NCBI RefSeq assembly: GCF_963678635.1
Contig: NC_087065.1
Coordinates: 4,324,020 to 4,388,019 of the forward strand
Direction: 5' to 3'
Source of the DNA: Symsagittifera roscoffensis
Lineage: Eukaryota; Xenacoelomorpha; Acoela; Convolutidae
Length of the DNA: 64,000 nucleotides
Below are positions 22,470 through 34,500 of the stretch, in pieces. Position 1 is the first letter of the stretch; each line of letters begins with the position of its first letter. The notes under the pieces were generated by a model. The model saw only the letters and a program-made list of their open reading frames with translations, was not told where the DNA came from and did not search any database. The position numbers were made by a program, and so were the translations under genes.

Positions 22470-23080
22470 ATTGAACGCAGAGACAATCCAAAATCCACTG
22501 TTTTTTTTTACAGTGGATTTTTGATTGTCTCTGCGTTCCTGTACTCTAAATGAGAAGAGAGAGAAGGTGAACTCAGCAAGGTGATCCTGAAGACCCACCC
22601 CTTTTTGCGGAAACAATTCATTCACTAGTCAAACAGTTGCAGTCGAAAATTAACATCTGGTATTTAGATGGAAATTTAGCCGACGACTATAAGGTAGTAC
22701 TCCGGGACCTTACAAACATTCTGAAATTGCAACAAATTTACGGCCTGAGCTTGAACACTGAGAAGTGCGAACTTTGTTTTTTGGGACCGACTACCAGTAC
22801 ACAGTATAATTCAATTTTAACACAATTTCGAAAAAAATGCCCCAAAATAAAAAAAAAACAAAAGAAGAACTCTCAAAAAACTAGGAGCTTGAAAAAATCT
22901 CGCATGTCATTGACAAACTAGACTCCCATTATGGTTTTTACAGAACAAGCATATGCACTGAGGAACCCAGAACAGGCAGCTTTTTAAAACAGAGAATCTT
23001 CCTGGCAATACAGATTGCGAACGCCGCTTGCGTACTCGGAACAATAAATGACAAAATAACTTTCGACGAAATTTTTTATT
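22470..23080 (+). pseudogene. LINE-type reverse transcriptase, 3' part
   Basis: Resumes after the MULE with the duplicated target and IER-RDNPKSTVF, the segment just before RT motif A. A hairpin (22472-22537) and an apparent deletion follow, removing the motif A aspartate region. The frame re-enters at TQQGDPEDPPLFAETIHSLV (motif B, normally QQGDPLGP), then KINIWYLDGNLADDYKVVLR. The catalytic YLDD has lost one aspartate codon (YLDG). LSLNTEKCELCFLGP and a later IQIANAACVLGTINDKITF are the downstream RT/thumb. Dead on several counts. Confidence 0.7.
22472..22537. repeat. Hairpin next to the MULE insertion
   Basis: GAACGCAGAGACAATC followed by CAAAATCCACTG is mirrored, after a short T-rich spacer, by CAGTGGATTTTTGATTG and TCTCTGCGTTC. 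The arms are about 28 bases with one or two differences. The left arm is authentic RT coding sequence (RRDNPKSTV), so the right arm is a short inverted duplication of it. It sits exactly where the RT's motif A region has been lost. Confidence 0.8.
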
Positions 23081-23423
23081 TGTAACACTTGTATATTATA
23101 TTTTCTCGTGTCGAGTTGCGTGTTCTTCTTGAAGAAACGTAACCCGTATCGATTTCAATTGAAAAGGACTTCAACACTTGTCATCTTCTTTTACCATTAT
23201 CACTTCCATATCTAGAAAATTCCAAGGGTTTTGACTGGAGTACGTGATGAAGGGACTCCTGACTGTAACCTCGGTTACTATGATACTTTTGTCCGTCAAA
23301 ACTGTCCTAAGTGTTTCTTGAAAAAACGTTTTGGAGTGTGAAAACTTGAATCTCCATTTCATTTTCTCCACCTGTATGCTTAAAAAAACTGATTCTTTTC
23401 TCTAAGCAATTCTTTTGTTTTAG

Positions 23424-24198
23424 AAATTGGATGTCTCTTGTGGATGTGCTAACCAGCTACTGTGAAGGAGTAGTAAGTACTGTTACGAGATGGTTGATCG
23501 ATATTAATTTTCTCTAAGATTATCGACTTGTTATGCCCAAAGTTCATCACAGTTGTGTTAGCTCAAAGGTGGCAGCTCTGTAAAAGGGATGCAGCACCTG
23601 CATCAATCACCTTGGGTCTTTCTCATTATAGTTCTCCAGCTAATTATAGCCCCCATAATTGTAAAATCACAGTGTAGGAGGTCTGATATATTTTTTGAAA
23701 TTATGCTAGAGGGGGCTATGAGGGGAAAGCCAGTTTATCTTTACTGATTTATCTTTTTTTTTTAAATTTTAAAATTATTACGGTATGTTTATTATTGTTT
23801 AGATTATTGGCTGCTCAGATGAAATTGAGACCCTTTCTGTGTTTGAATCATTTCGACGCTTTTCACAGCGCTGGTTAGTGAGTGTTTTTGTGTAACCATA
23901 TAAAAAGCAATTTATAATCTCTGGATCACTGCATTAGTTGAACTTCTGTTTAGGATACCTGATCCGCATTGCTACCTGGGAAATAATGGTGTTATTACAA
24001 ACTTCGAAGAAGGTTTACAATTCTTAGTTTCTGGTACGTGTTGTTTGTACAGAAAATTTTATTTAGCCATGTGATATTCAGAAAACCTTTAAACTTTGTG
24101 TAGAAGTTCTGGCGTGGACTGAAACTGAGTTTTTCGATACAATCAAAAAAATTCGCGAAGCAAGTGATGAAACTGATGTGCCTCAAATTAAATGCCTG
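23424..24198 (+). CDS. Probable N-terminal exons of the NuMA-like gene
   Basis: Four exons with matching phases: 23424-23472, 23803-23873, 23954-24033 and 24104-24198, each bounded by AG and GT. Counting from an ATG at 23431 they give 96 codons: MSLVDVLTSYCEGV, then IIGCSDEIETLSVFESFRRF, RWIPDPHCYL, NFEEGLQFLVSEVLAWTETE, and FFDTIKKIREASDETDVPQI. Position and strand suggest the N-terminal globular domain of the gene that continues from 25522. NuMA proteins begin with a hook-like helical domain and this segment is predicted helical, but I see no decisive hook motif. The connection to 25522 crosses the N gap and at least one missing exon, so these could belong to a separate gene. Confidence 0.55.
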
Positions 24199-25292
24199 GT
24201 AGGTTTGACTCTTTCCATCTTAGCCCCCAGCAAAAGATGAATCATCCGCGTTCATGTTTTAACTAACCACTAATGAGCTATACAAAACCTGAATGACAGC
24301 CGTTCACAGATTACCATGACTGTAGCCGTGTATTTTGGGCGTGCTCCATGCAGTAACTTATGTGCAGCTATGAGGCATTCAATCCCATTTCTTCCAGAAA
24401 CTATATGGAAGAGGCGTAGCTTAAAATTCCCTGCATACCTTAATAGTGAACTAACTGATTATGCAAGTTTTAAGTCGTGATACAGCCCATGAGTTGAGTG
24501 GAAGCAAACTTCAGGCAAAAATCGATCAGGTTCGAATTGATGGCGCTTACTCTTTCAGTCTTCACTCTTAATATTTTAGCTACCCGTGTCAAAAATTCAT
24601 TTGATACCGAGTTATACAGAAATGTTTGAACAAATTAGTTTTTTTTTCGGATTTATACGTCACAATGTATGAGGTTCTCAGTCGTCATCATTTTCATGAT
24701 TTTTAATCCTTATCTTCATGTAGTTTTTCTTTCAGTATTCTACTCATTGTAGAGGCTCGTAGTGTTGTTCAAAAGAGTCCCCACAAAATTACAATGTAGT
24801 CAACGTAAAAACTGCTTGAGTGTCACTGGGACCGGTCGCGCTGGTATAGATAAGTGTTATATAGCGTGTCTTGCTATGATAATTAATGATTAGAAATGAG
24901 GAATTGTGTTTGAGAGTAATATAGGGATGCGCGGTCTAGGCTCTATATCTTCGACTCAGGGATGTGCTTGGTGATGTCTACCTCCTTCTCAGCTGAGTCT
25001 AAGCTGTTTGATTTATAAGAGTGAGGATTAATCTTTTAATTACTATTTTTGAGCTGTTTTACTGTAATGGCTCTCTCTCAATTAATGATTCAATTACTTT
25101 CTCATTGATTGTTTGCATTAAGTAAATATGAGTTTAACACTTTGTCATTGACATATAATGGCATTGATATTTAAGTCTAATTCGCACCAATTATGGTAAT
25201 TAAAAATGAGTAACTCAACATAGGCGTGAAGCGCTATGTGACACTTACACACCTGTTGATTGTTCCCTGGCGGCTAATAACCAAGGGAGAAC

Positions 25293-25492
25293 NNNNNNNN
25301 NNNNNNNNNNNNNNNNNNNNNNNNNNNNNNNNNNNNNNNNNNNNNNNNNNNNNNNNNNNNNNNNNNNNNNNNNNNNNNNNNNNNNNNNNNNNNNNNNNNN
25401 NNNNNNNNNNNNNNNNNNNNNNNNNNNNNNNNNNNNNNNNNNNNNNNNNNNNNNNNNNNNNNNNNNNNNNNNNNNNNNNNNNNNNNNNNNNN
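25293..25492. other. Assembly gap (200 N)
   Basis: Exactly 200 unknown bases, probably a fixed-size placeholder. It lies just upstream of the exon at 25522 and may hide one or more exons linking 24198 to 25522. The exon at 25522 starts two bases into a codon, whereas the exon ending at 24198 ends in phase 0, so something is missing between them. Confidence 0.98.
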
Positions 25493-25521
25493 TATTTGTA
25501 TGTACCTGTTTGTTACTTCAG

Positions 25522-28500
25522 ACGAGGGAAGGAAGAGGGAGCGAGAAGCAGTGGAGAAAGTGTACAGTGAGGCGAGTGGACTGAGAGAACAGGTAGACAG
25601 ACTCACTGTGGAACTCAACCAGCAACAGCTCCTGCTCTCACAGACTGTACGTGTATTAGTCGCAACAACAAGAACAATTTAGTTACATTCATTCATAGTC
25701 ATAATCAAGTAAAAAATAAACAAATAATGATGGAAATTAAGAGACGTCAGCGGACGAAATCATTGAATTGCAGGGTGCTGTCATAAATTTACTGCCAGTC
25801 GACTACAAATTAAATAAATGATGATATAAAAATAGCTTATCTAATTAGAAATGGTGTGACCTCAAATTAAGCCTGCTTACAAATAACTGTGATGAAAATT
25901 AATTGTAACTTTTCCTTACGTATAATAATTTTTCACGGTGCATAAAATTGAGTCGCTGCTCAGAATTTTCAGCTACTTAACTTACATGGTATTGCCACTA
26001 GCAAGGCTCGTTTTAAGTGTTTTCCAGGTCCTAAATCCGAGAATCAAATCCCGTAGTCTCCCTACGCTCTCAAAAATTTTACGGGGGTTTTAGTCGTTGT
26101 TTGGTGCGCTTTAGCGAATTCCAGCTTTGCCTGTTTTTCAGCTGTAGCAAGCGTTGTCAAATCGGAATGTAGACTTTTTTCCGGGTTAACAACTACTTTA
26201 ACAAAATTAAGTGAACCAATTGCTGACATGCTCATGTCTCATGCTCATGCCCACTGACATGCCCTAACCTCCTGGGTGCAATGCTTGTAACTGGGAAATT
26301 TTTCAGAATTAAATTGATTTTTTTGTCGGTTTCATGGATTTCGTCCCAACTTTTGTCGGCTTACTTAACGGATGCATTAAATGTTTTAATACTTATTCTA
26401 AATTGCTTGCTGTATAATAAATTCAAACCCCTATGTGATTTTTAGGATCAATCAAAACAACCGGTTATGAGATATGCTCCTGCATGATCAACTCAGCCCA
26501 ATTTTTTTACTCAAAAGTTAGGGCCCTCTGAAAGAACAAATATTAGATTTTTTTTAGATCATTTTTAAAATTTATTTTGACCTATCTCGAAAACACCCCG
26601 CAAAATCTAAACTGTTTGGTTCAATCCAAAGAACGCTTTATAGGAACATTTTCTGCATATTTTGCTACGACCAAATTGTTGTATACAACAAGTTATGGCC
26701 CTCAGAAAAAAATTTTTTTTTTCTTTCTCAATAACTACACTTCAAATGTGAGTTTTTGGATTCAATGGAAACAACATGATATAGAATGCGCCCGCCCCTT
26801 GCATAATTAACTAAGCCCAATTTTTTAACACAAAAGGTATGGCCCTCGGAAAAGACAATTGTTTTTTTTTCCGTTTTTGAAACTAATTCAATTTTCTCGA
26901 AAACTTCCCACTGTAATCTGAGTTTTAACGTTCAATGGAAATAACAAGTTGTTTGAATCAATTCTGTATGAGCGGCTACGCCCTAAAATTTTTCACAAAC
27001 AAAGCTATGATTCTCGGAAAAGTAAAATTTTTGACTTATTGACAGTTTTTTGGAAACTTTTTGACTTTTCTCGATAACTACCCTGCCAACTCGTAGATTT
27101 ATTTAGTCAATCGAGAAACCCGGTAATCTTGGAAATCTTCTATGCTAATGCGGCTACGACCTTTGTGCAGAAACAAGATATAGTTTGCGGAAATCAAGTT
27201 TTTGAGCTTTTGACCGTTTTTTAGAAACTTTTTGACTTTTCTTCTTATAAATGACCCTGTCAAACCTGAGATGAAGAGTTTAATCGAATGATCAGATGGC
27301 AAAAGTTTTTAGTGTAAAAGCTGCGTCTTCTTAATTTTTTGTAAGAAAAATGTTATTCTCTGGGAAGATCTCAATTTCTCATAAATTTTCACCTTTGTCA
27401 TTTTAGTTGATAAACAATTATGGTTTTGGACTAAGTCCAAATTTTGAAATTGCCCATTTTATCACACATCAGTATAACAAAGTTATCAAAACACCTACCA
27501 CCAGCTTCATCTGGGCCCCTAGTTATCTATTATCGAGGCGTACGAAAATTTTGGTGCTTGTTTTTCACATTTTTCATTTTTTTCTTTCTTATTTCTTTTA
27601 CTTTGTATTGTATCGCAAGTGTTGCAAAGCTCCGCTTCGCTTCTGTATGAAAAGTGTGTGTTTTGTGTTTTAGAAAAGTGAAAAAGCTGGTTTGGAGGGG
27701 GAGGTGGGGAGTGTGAGGCTGAAGATGGAGGCTCTGGAGAAGACACACCTAGTGGAGGTGGACAAGCTGAGGCTGCAGATCAACACACTCACTGGTAACT
27801 GAATACTGACAATATCGAAACAAAGTGGGATAGTCGGTTTCTGTGCAAATAAGGCAGAATTTTCTGCCAGTATAATACAATCGTTGCAAAATTAATATAT
27901 ATATTTTAAAGAAAATCGTTTTATTTTTGTTTGGTTTTTTGACGATTTCGTGGTTATAAGAATAGGATTGAAGTTTTGAAAGGCATTAAACAATAGAGAA
28001 AATTTCTTAAAATTCGCCACACTTAAATAACCAAAAGATTAATCTGATAAGTTCCCGAAAACTTTTATGAAAAATTGAGTTTTCAAGCGATCCTGATAAA
28101 AATAAAATTGGTCCGTAGAAATTAAGTATTTTCTGAATGCAAAATCTTTTTAATAGAACAATTGCTCTTTTCTAATTTTCTGTCTGTTTTTGAATTTCGG
28201 ACTTCTTTCGTGAGATTAGACGCCAGTTTTTATTTGTAGATGAGAAGCAGATAGTGCAGGAGAGTCTGGAGATTGAGAACATGAACTTGACAGACCAGCT
28301 GTTGCAGGCCACTGGCCAGATGGAAGTGCTGGCTGCTCAGAGGGACTCCCTTCAGGCAGAGAAGGGACAGCTGGTGCAGAACTGCGAACAGGCCAGACAC
28401 GACTACAACACTCTCACTGCACATAACAGCACTCTAGGTACAAAGCCAGTATTTGATCCCACTTGACTACTGCACTTCACAACAAAGTCAGTTATTCACT

Positions 28501-31500
28501 TGACATGCCAACTAGCATTTCTTCAGTTATAGTTTAGATGGCTATGCTGATACATGATGAATCTTACAGAATTCAAGTATTTATAAGGACAATGGCTATC
28601 GTATAGGTCTGCTTGTGTTCTTTAACGCATATCGTTTAGTTTATCGCATTTTAGTTAAGTAACAGTAGGTGGATTGAATTATATCGATGATTGACTTATC
28701 GTTAGACAAAGATGGGTTGTTTTCTTGGTAATTCATTTTGGTAATAGAACGAAGTGATGATTGAATAAAAATGATTCGAGGATTGGGGTATTTTGGGATC
28801 TTTTCCATAATAGCTCTAACCTAGTAACAAAAAAAGGATAGCCTCACCATAGTAGGGTTTTTGTTTTATCCCCTTGCCTATATAATACAAAGACTCTTTT
28901 ATATTGGTGCTATAACCATGGCTAGGCTATGGGGTGTGTGAATTTTGCTATGGGGATGGGGAGAACAAGGATTTTTTGTATTGCAGAGGAGGACTTGAAG
29001 AAGGCGCATGGGGCGATGGAGAGATTACACGAGAAGCTGGAGCAAGTATCTTCTTATGGGGCAGATGATCGGAGGACGAGTGAGGAGCAGATTGCGGAAC
29101 TGCAGTTGAAAGTAGCCGAGTTAGAAGAGAAAGCAGCGGAATCAGAGGATTTGAGAGGCATCATAGCCACGATGGAGAAGAAGTTGGCGTCATCAGACAA
29201 CACCTTGAAGAGCTACAAGAAACTGTATATGGATGAGAAGGCTAGGAGCCAACAGAGTCAACACCACCTGGCTCGTAGCCACACTTACTCACCGGACAGA
29301 GGTGTCTCGCAGAAGGAGAATGTACTGCCTATGCTGTCGCATAGAATCAAACAAGAGGTTGTCCAACAGTCTTTTCTTTCTTCAATTTCATGTTCTGTAT
29401 TTGTTTTATTTGTCATTGGTAACATAAAAATCGTAAGTTCAGCGAAAAATATAATGTCTGAATGAATCATCATCATCAGAGATGCAAAAACTACCAAAAT
29501 TTTCGTTACTGGCCTCAAATTCAAATGACCACAAAATAAAAAAAAACATAATTGGTACGTAATTAGAATTTGTCAATTAGGCGTTAATTGTGCTGTGGTT
29601 TTGAAGGTTTTGCAATCGTGTTTAAGAGTCGATGAACGTAGTCCAGACTCTTATATAGGTCGCGATTATTTTTTTTCAGGAAAAGTCTAAAATTTGTTCT
29701 TGCTCAAATTTAGTCCTTTTTTAGCGGTCCGAATTTTGATTATTTAAGTTCAGTTCTCCTTTGTTAAAAGGAAAGGCAAACTCCACTATCGAACGGCAAA
29801 AGTGTGAAGGTCACAAAAAACGTGATCGGCTCCTAGTTTCGAAAGTAGAATTTAGTTTTCAGATTTCCCAGCTACATGAAAATTTTGTTACTGATTTCTC
29901 AAATTGGGTTCATTCGATCTAGAAAGTGTCGATCATAAATTGTTTTAGAAATTCAAAGAGCTCAAAGATAATATTTTTTCTTGGATATTCAAAATGATAT
30001 TTTTTCATAAAACCAAGTCACTATTTCTATGTTTACTTGCGTACATTGACTCTTTTCTAACTGTCTGTTGGCTATATTTGTTGCCTGTTTTTTTCCATAT
30101 ACTTGTATGTCTTTACGCTTGCGATTAGCAAGCGTTATCAAATCGGAATATAGGCGTTTTTCGGGTTAACAACTAGTTAAACAAAACTAGTTGACATGGC
30201 TGTTCTGATGGGATGCACGAAAACAGATTTTTTGAGCATGTCTGCGTTTTAAATGGCCCTTTCTTTCGAATTTTTGTGGCTTTCAAAACAAGTTTTTTTG
30301 CTTATTGTTTCTTCGTTTTTAAGGGTCGATGAGCGTAATTCAGACCCTTATAATAGATCGCTATTATTATTTTTCCTTTTTTAACTTGGGTTAACTCTAT
30401 CGAAAAAAGTCAATCATCAATTGTTCTAGAAATGCAAAAAGCTTACTGGGCATCTATATTTTTTCTTTGAATTCGAAAGTTGAGATTTTTTTAAAAGCAA
30501 GTGTTTTTTTTTCTGTTTCTTTGCATTCATTCATTGACCCTTTTACAACTCTGTTGGCTTTTTTTTCTTTCTAGTTTTCTTGAGCTTTAGCGGTTTCAGC
30601 TTATAATATATCTGTTTATTTGCCTCATTTTTCATCGTTTGAAGGGCAAAAATTTTTATTGCATTTGTGTTCTTGAAGGAGGTGTGAAAAAAGGGAGCTC
30701 AAAATGTTTTTTAACTAAGTTTTTACAGCATTTTTTTCGAGGCGTTTGTCGTCTACCCAAGTTTTGTCTGCTCAGTTACCGTTTGATGAATATTGTTTTT
30801 CAATACTGATTTCACACTGGCATTTGTGTTTTCTGTACATTTCAAAATCAACCGCCTTCAAGACAAAGTTAAAAAATCGATATTTTTTTAGGCTTGCTGC
30901 TGTTCTATTTTTTCTTCTCCTCTGGTAAATATGTATGCATGTTGTAGGCCACTGTCACTGGAGGCGATGTGCACTATGAGCGGCCAGTGACTCGACAGGT
31001 GGTGTCCACTTCCAACTTGGTAAGTTCACTTATAACTAGTGTTGTCTTTTTTTACGATCGCGTTATTTGTGACATACTCGATTGCTGGTCTTAAAATTAT
31101 TTTGATTCAATCGGAAAAGAATTCCACAATAGCCAGCTTTTAATCTAGATTGTTTTTTTTGTGTGATTAGAATGATCGTTTTGAGACGCTGCCTGCTCGG
31201 TCCAGAGTACCTCTTTCTGGCTCTTCATCTACCACCTTCTCAACTCCTTCGATGAAGCTGAGGAGCAGAGTGATGGCCTCACAGAACTTCGCCGACTCAG
31301 TGCCCAACGAAGAGTCCCTCTACAAGTTCTCAGGTCAGAGAAAAAACAGTCTTAGCCTTCTTCGGGGGTGGGGGTTTTGGTGTTCCTAAATATTTCGATG
31401 GCTAGTAATTGAATCAATGTAGCTTCAATTACAACAATTTTATGCTCAGTTTTTATAAATGGAGGTTTTCCTTGATGAACTAGAAAATTCAAAAATATAT

Positions 31501-34500
31501 GTTATCTAATTTTTTGTCACCATTCTTTTCAATTTGCTTAGCTTCAGTGTCGCACATGTCAATAAATGCTCTATAAATGTTTCTTATTATGACTGCTGTG
31601 AATTGGGCGTGTAATGTGAGTGTGTTAAAATGACTTTGCTTTATAGATGTGTTGGACATGATCCATCCTGACATGGCAAGTGTGCAGACACGGATGAGTG
31701 ACCTTCAGAGACAGGAGAATGTCCTGCCAAAGTCACTCCTAACTCTCTCCTCATACCCCACAGACACCATCACTTCATCTTCCCAATCCACCGTCGCCCA
31801 AGCATCAACATCCTCTCTACACTCGGCCGAGAACAATGTCATGTCGGGCTTAAGAAACAGACAACACCCACCCAACTCGCACCTTCGTAATAACCTCAAC
31901 TGGACCTCGACGTCATCGTCGTCCAGCTCCTCGTCACTCTTGAGTGGCAGTGGAACCTCGACAGGATCCGAAACTCTTGCGAGGACTGTACCTCACATTA
32001 ATCTACCAGGTATGTGCAATACATTCACACTGGTGCCTCATTTCATATACTGCGTGGATGCTTGCAGAGCATGTCGATAAAAATAGATATGAACTGTCTA
32101 CTTACAAACTAATATTCGATATACCGATAATTATTTTTTCGCCCAGAAATTCATGAATGACACTTGTCAATGATGTTTTGATCATAGTGCAAAAAGATGT
32201 GATGATGCTGATGTTCTTCTGTATATAACGTAGCTTGTCCATTTCTAGGATATGTTCCCTCTCGTGAGATGCGGGGTCTATCTGGCCAGACTCTGGATTC
32301 CAGTGGTAAGAGGAGTTCCATGATGTGGATCAGTGCCAATCAGGGACCAGGAGAGGCACGTGGTCATGGGCAGGATGAAGACGAAGATGAAGGGTTGAAT
32401 AGTGAAGATAGAATGAGTGAGATTGAGAGGAGGAACTCGATGTATCCCAGACATCTGCAGTCGTGCTACCCAATGGAGAATTTAACAGACAGCACAGGGG
32501 TGAGTTCTCAGTAGGAATAGACACGAGTTAACTCGTTCAATGAATCCCTCTTGAAGCGTTTCATTTTTTTTATTTCACTCAACGGAATTAATTTGGATGA
32601 AAATGATTTCTAGAGCTAATAGCAAAAAATTACAACTTGGATCTGAGCGGTAACGCGTAGAAAGAGTTCATTTTCTTTGATCGGTTGGTTTGGCTGGTAT
32701 GGCACTTCCATGAAACGTTCTATCAAGTTCTATGTCCTCTCATTAATTACCATGGGACAGCTGCAAGTTTATGCTGTAACACATACAAGTTTATGGCTAG
32801 TTATCTTTTTGTGCAGGATGTCTTTTGTAGCGAGTTGATGTATGCTGCGTTTTGAAGTAGTGTGGCTAAAGAATCTTTGATTGAGCACAATAGATAATCA
32901 ATTTTAGAACTGAACTGGTCATGTTCATGAAAGCTCTAGTTATGTTTTGTTTTGGGACGAAAACGAAGCTGTTTATTTTTGGAATTGTTTTGGGATCTGT
33001 GCTTTGTTTAGTCCGCAACTCGTGCTGCGGCATCCGGAGGAAGGAAGCGTCCAATGCACCTGACGTCATCCATGGATATGTGCGAGGACGACAACCTGAA
33101 CTCAACGGGAGTCGAGAACAACCCCCCTTCGGGGTCAACCGGGACTGCCCCTCGTGGCGCGAAGCAGGTAAAGCGGGGCAATGTGTTGCCCGACAGAATG
33201 AATCACCCGCCTCTTTCTGGGTCCGACTGCCTGTTTTCGCCCGAGGCGAGAATGACTGCATCACCTTTCCGTTCTTGTCTGCCACCATCTGTGAAAAAGC
33301 TGAAAAAGGTGCTTCTTTTAACCAAACCTCAAATTGCTTTTACTGGTTTAATTTATTAGCAGACTGAAAAAAAACTCAGTTGGTCCTTCGAAAGCATTTT
33401 AAATCAAACAAAAGATATTTTAAAAGCATGCCTGTCTACGTTAGAGAAAGTTTTAAGCTCGAATCCAAGAAGTCGGAGATATAGAAAATTAGATGGAAAG
33501 TCAATAAGACATGCGTAAATTGTCTAACATTGAAGACGGCGTTCATCTAATTTTTTTTCCCGATAAAATGCATTAGATGTATTTATGCTGTTTTAAACCC
33601 TTTGAAAATTTTTGTTGGCATGCTTGTTTTAAGAGTTTAAAATATTGCTAATATGCGGTAATATTTAGCTTGTTTTTCTTATTTTTAAACAAGAGAGAGA
33701 TAGCGAGCGTGCTGTCATATTACGAAGTTAACTCTTTTCCAACCCAACTTGCAAATAAAAGTCTCTTTTGGTGGCAATTTGTTGGCATAGCGTTGGCAAC
33801 TGAATAAAAAAATTTTTTCTGCTTAAATTTTTTTTCTGCTACAAGTTCCTTGTATTTGACGAATGTCAAGCGACCATGGCGCAGACGTAACGATGAGAAA
33901 ATGGTAGTGTCCACGTCCGATGTTTTTTGCTTGTGTTTGCGAAGTGCAGCTCCGTCTAGGTGTAAACGATTGTGTATGCATTTTGGCCTTTTTCCCATAG
34001 CACATAAATTATGATCCATGAAAACATAATTTATGAAATGCTAGGGAGTAGAAAAGAAGGCGGTTTTGTGATCGTTTCATGATGTTATCAGTTTTGATTA
34101 TATTTTTATTCTTCGATTTTCTCAACTGCGACGTTTTTTTTGTTTATGTTCACAATTTTTTTCTATGACTTACGAAATGTATATTTTCAGAACAAAACTG
34201 CAAAGCTGAAATTTTGCGTGCGAAAGAAAATTGAATGAATCATAACAAAATCAAAACTGATCATATCATATGACGATCACAAAAATTTCAAGACGATCAT
34301 TGATAACCAAAAAGTATCCAAGAAACAATTTCATTCGCTCTTCACCATTTAGACCCAATTTTCCTTCGCTCTCAGAGAAAAGTCTTCTTCAGTAGTATTT
34401 ATGAGCGAAGAGGGCTTAATAGTTGTGTTTTTTTATGTTTTAGGGCCATACTCCTCTGACTATGCCCAGTCCACAGAAGTTAGTGCAAAGAGTGACAAAG

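Noticed and set aside
23550-23610. GTTAGCTCAAAGGTGGCAGC as a possible tRNA or SINE head
   Set aside because: No box B or anticodon arm follows at the right distance.
32809-32860. Candidate NuMA-like exon after TTTTTGTGCAG at about 32816
   Set aside because: In the required phase it reaches a stop after 12 codons, and the exon at 33012 already follows in the right phase.
33054-33359. Overlapping plus-strand ORF 32921-33367 in another frame
   Set aside because: It is a shadow of the real tail exon 33012-33308; its frame disagrees with both neighbouring exons.
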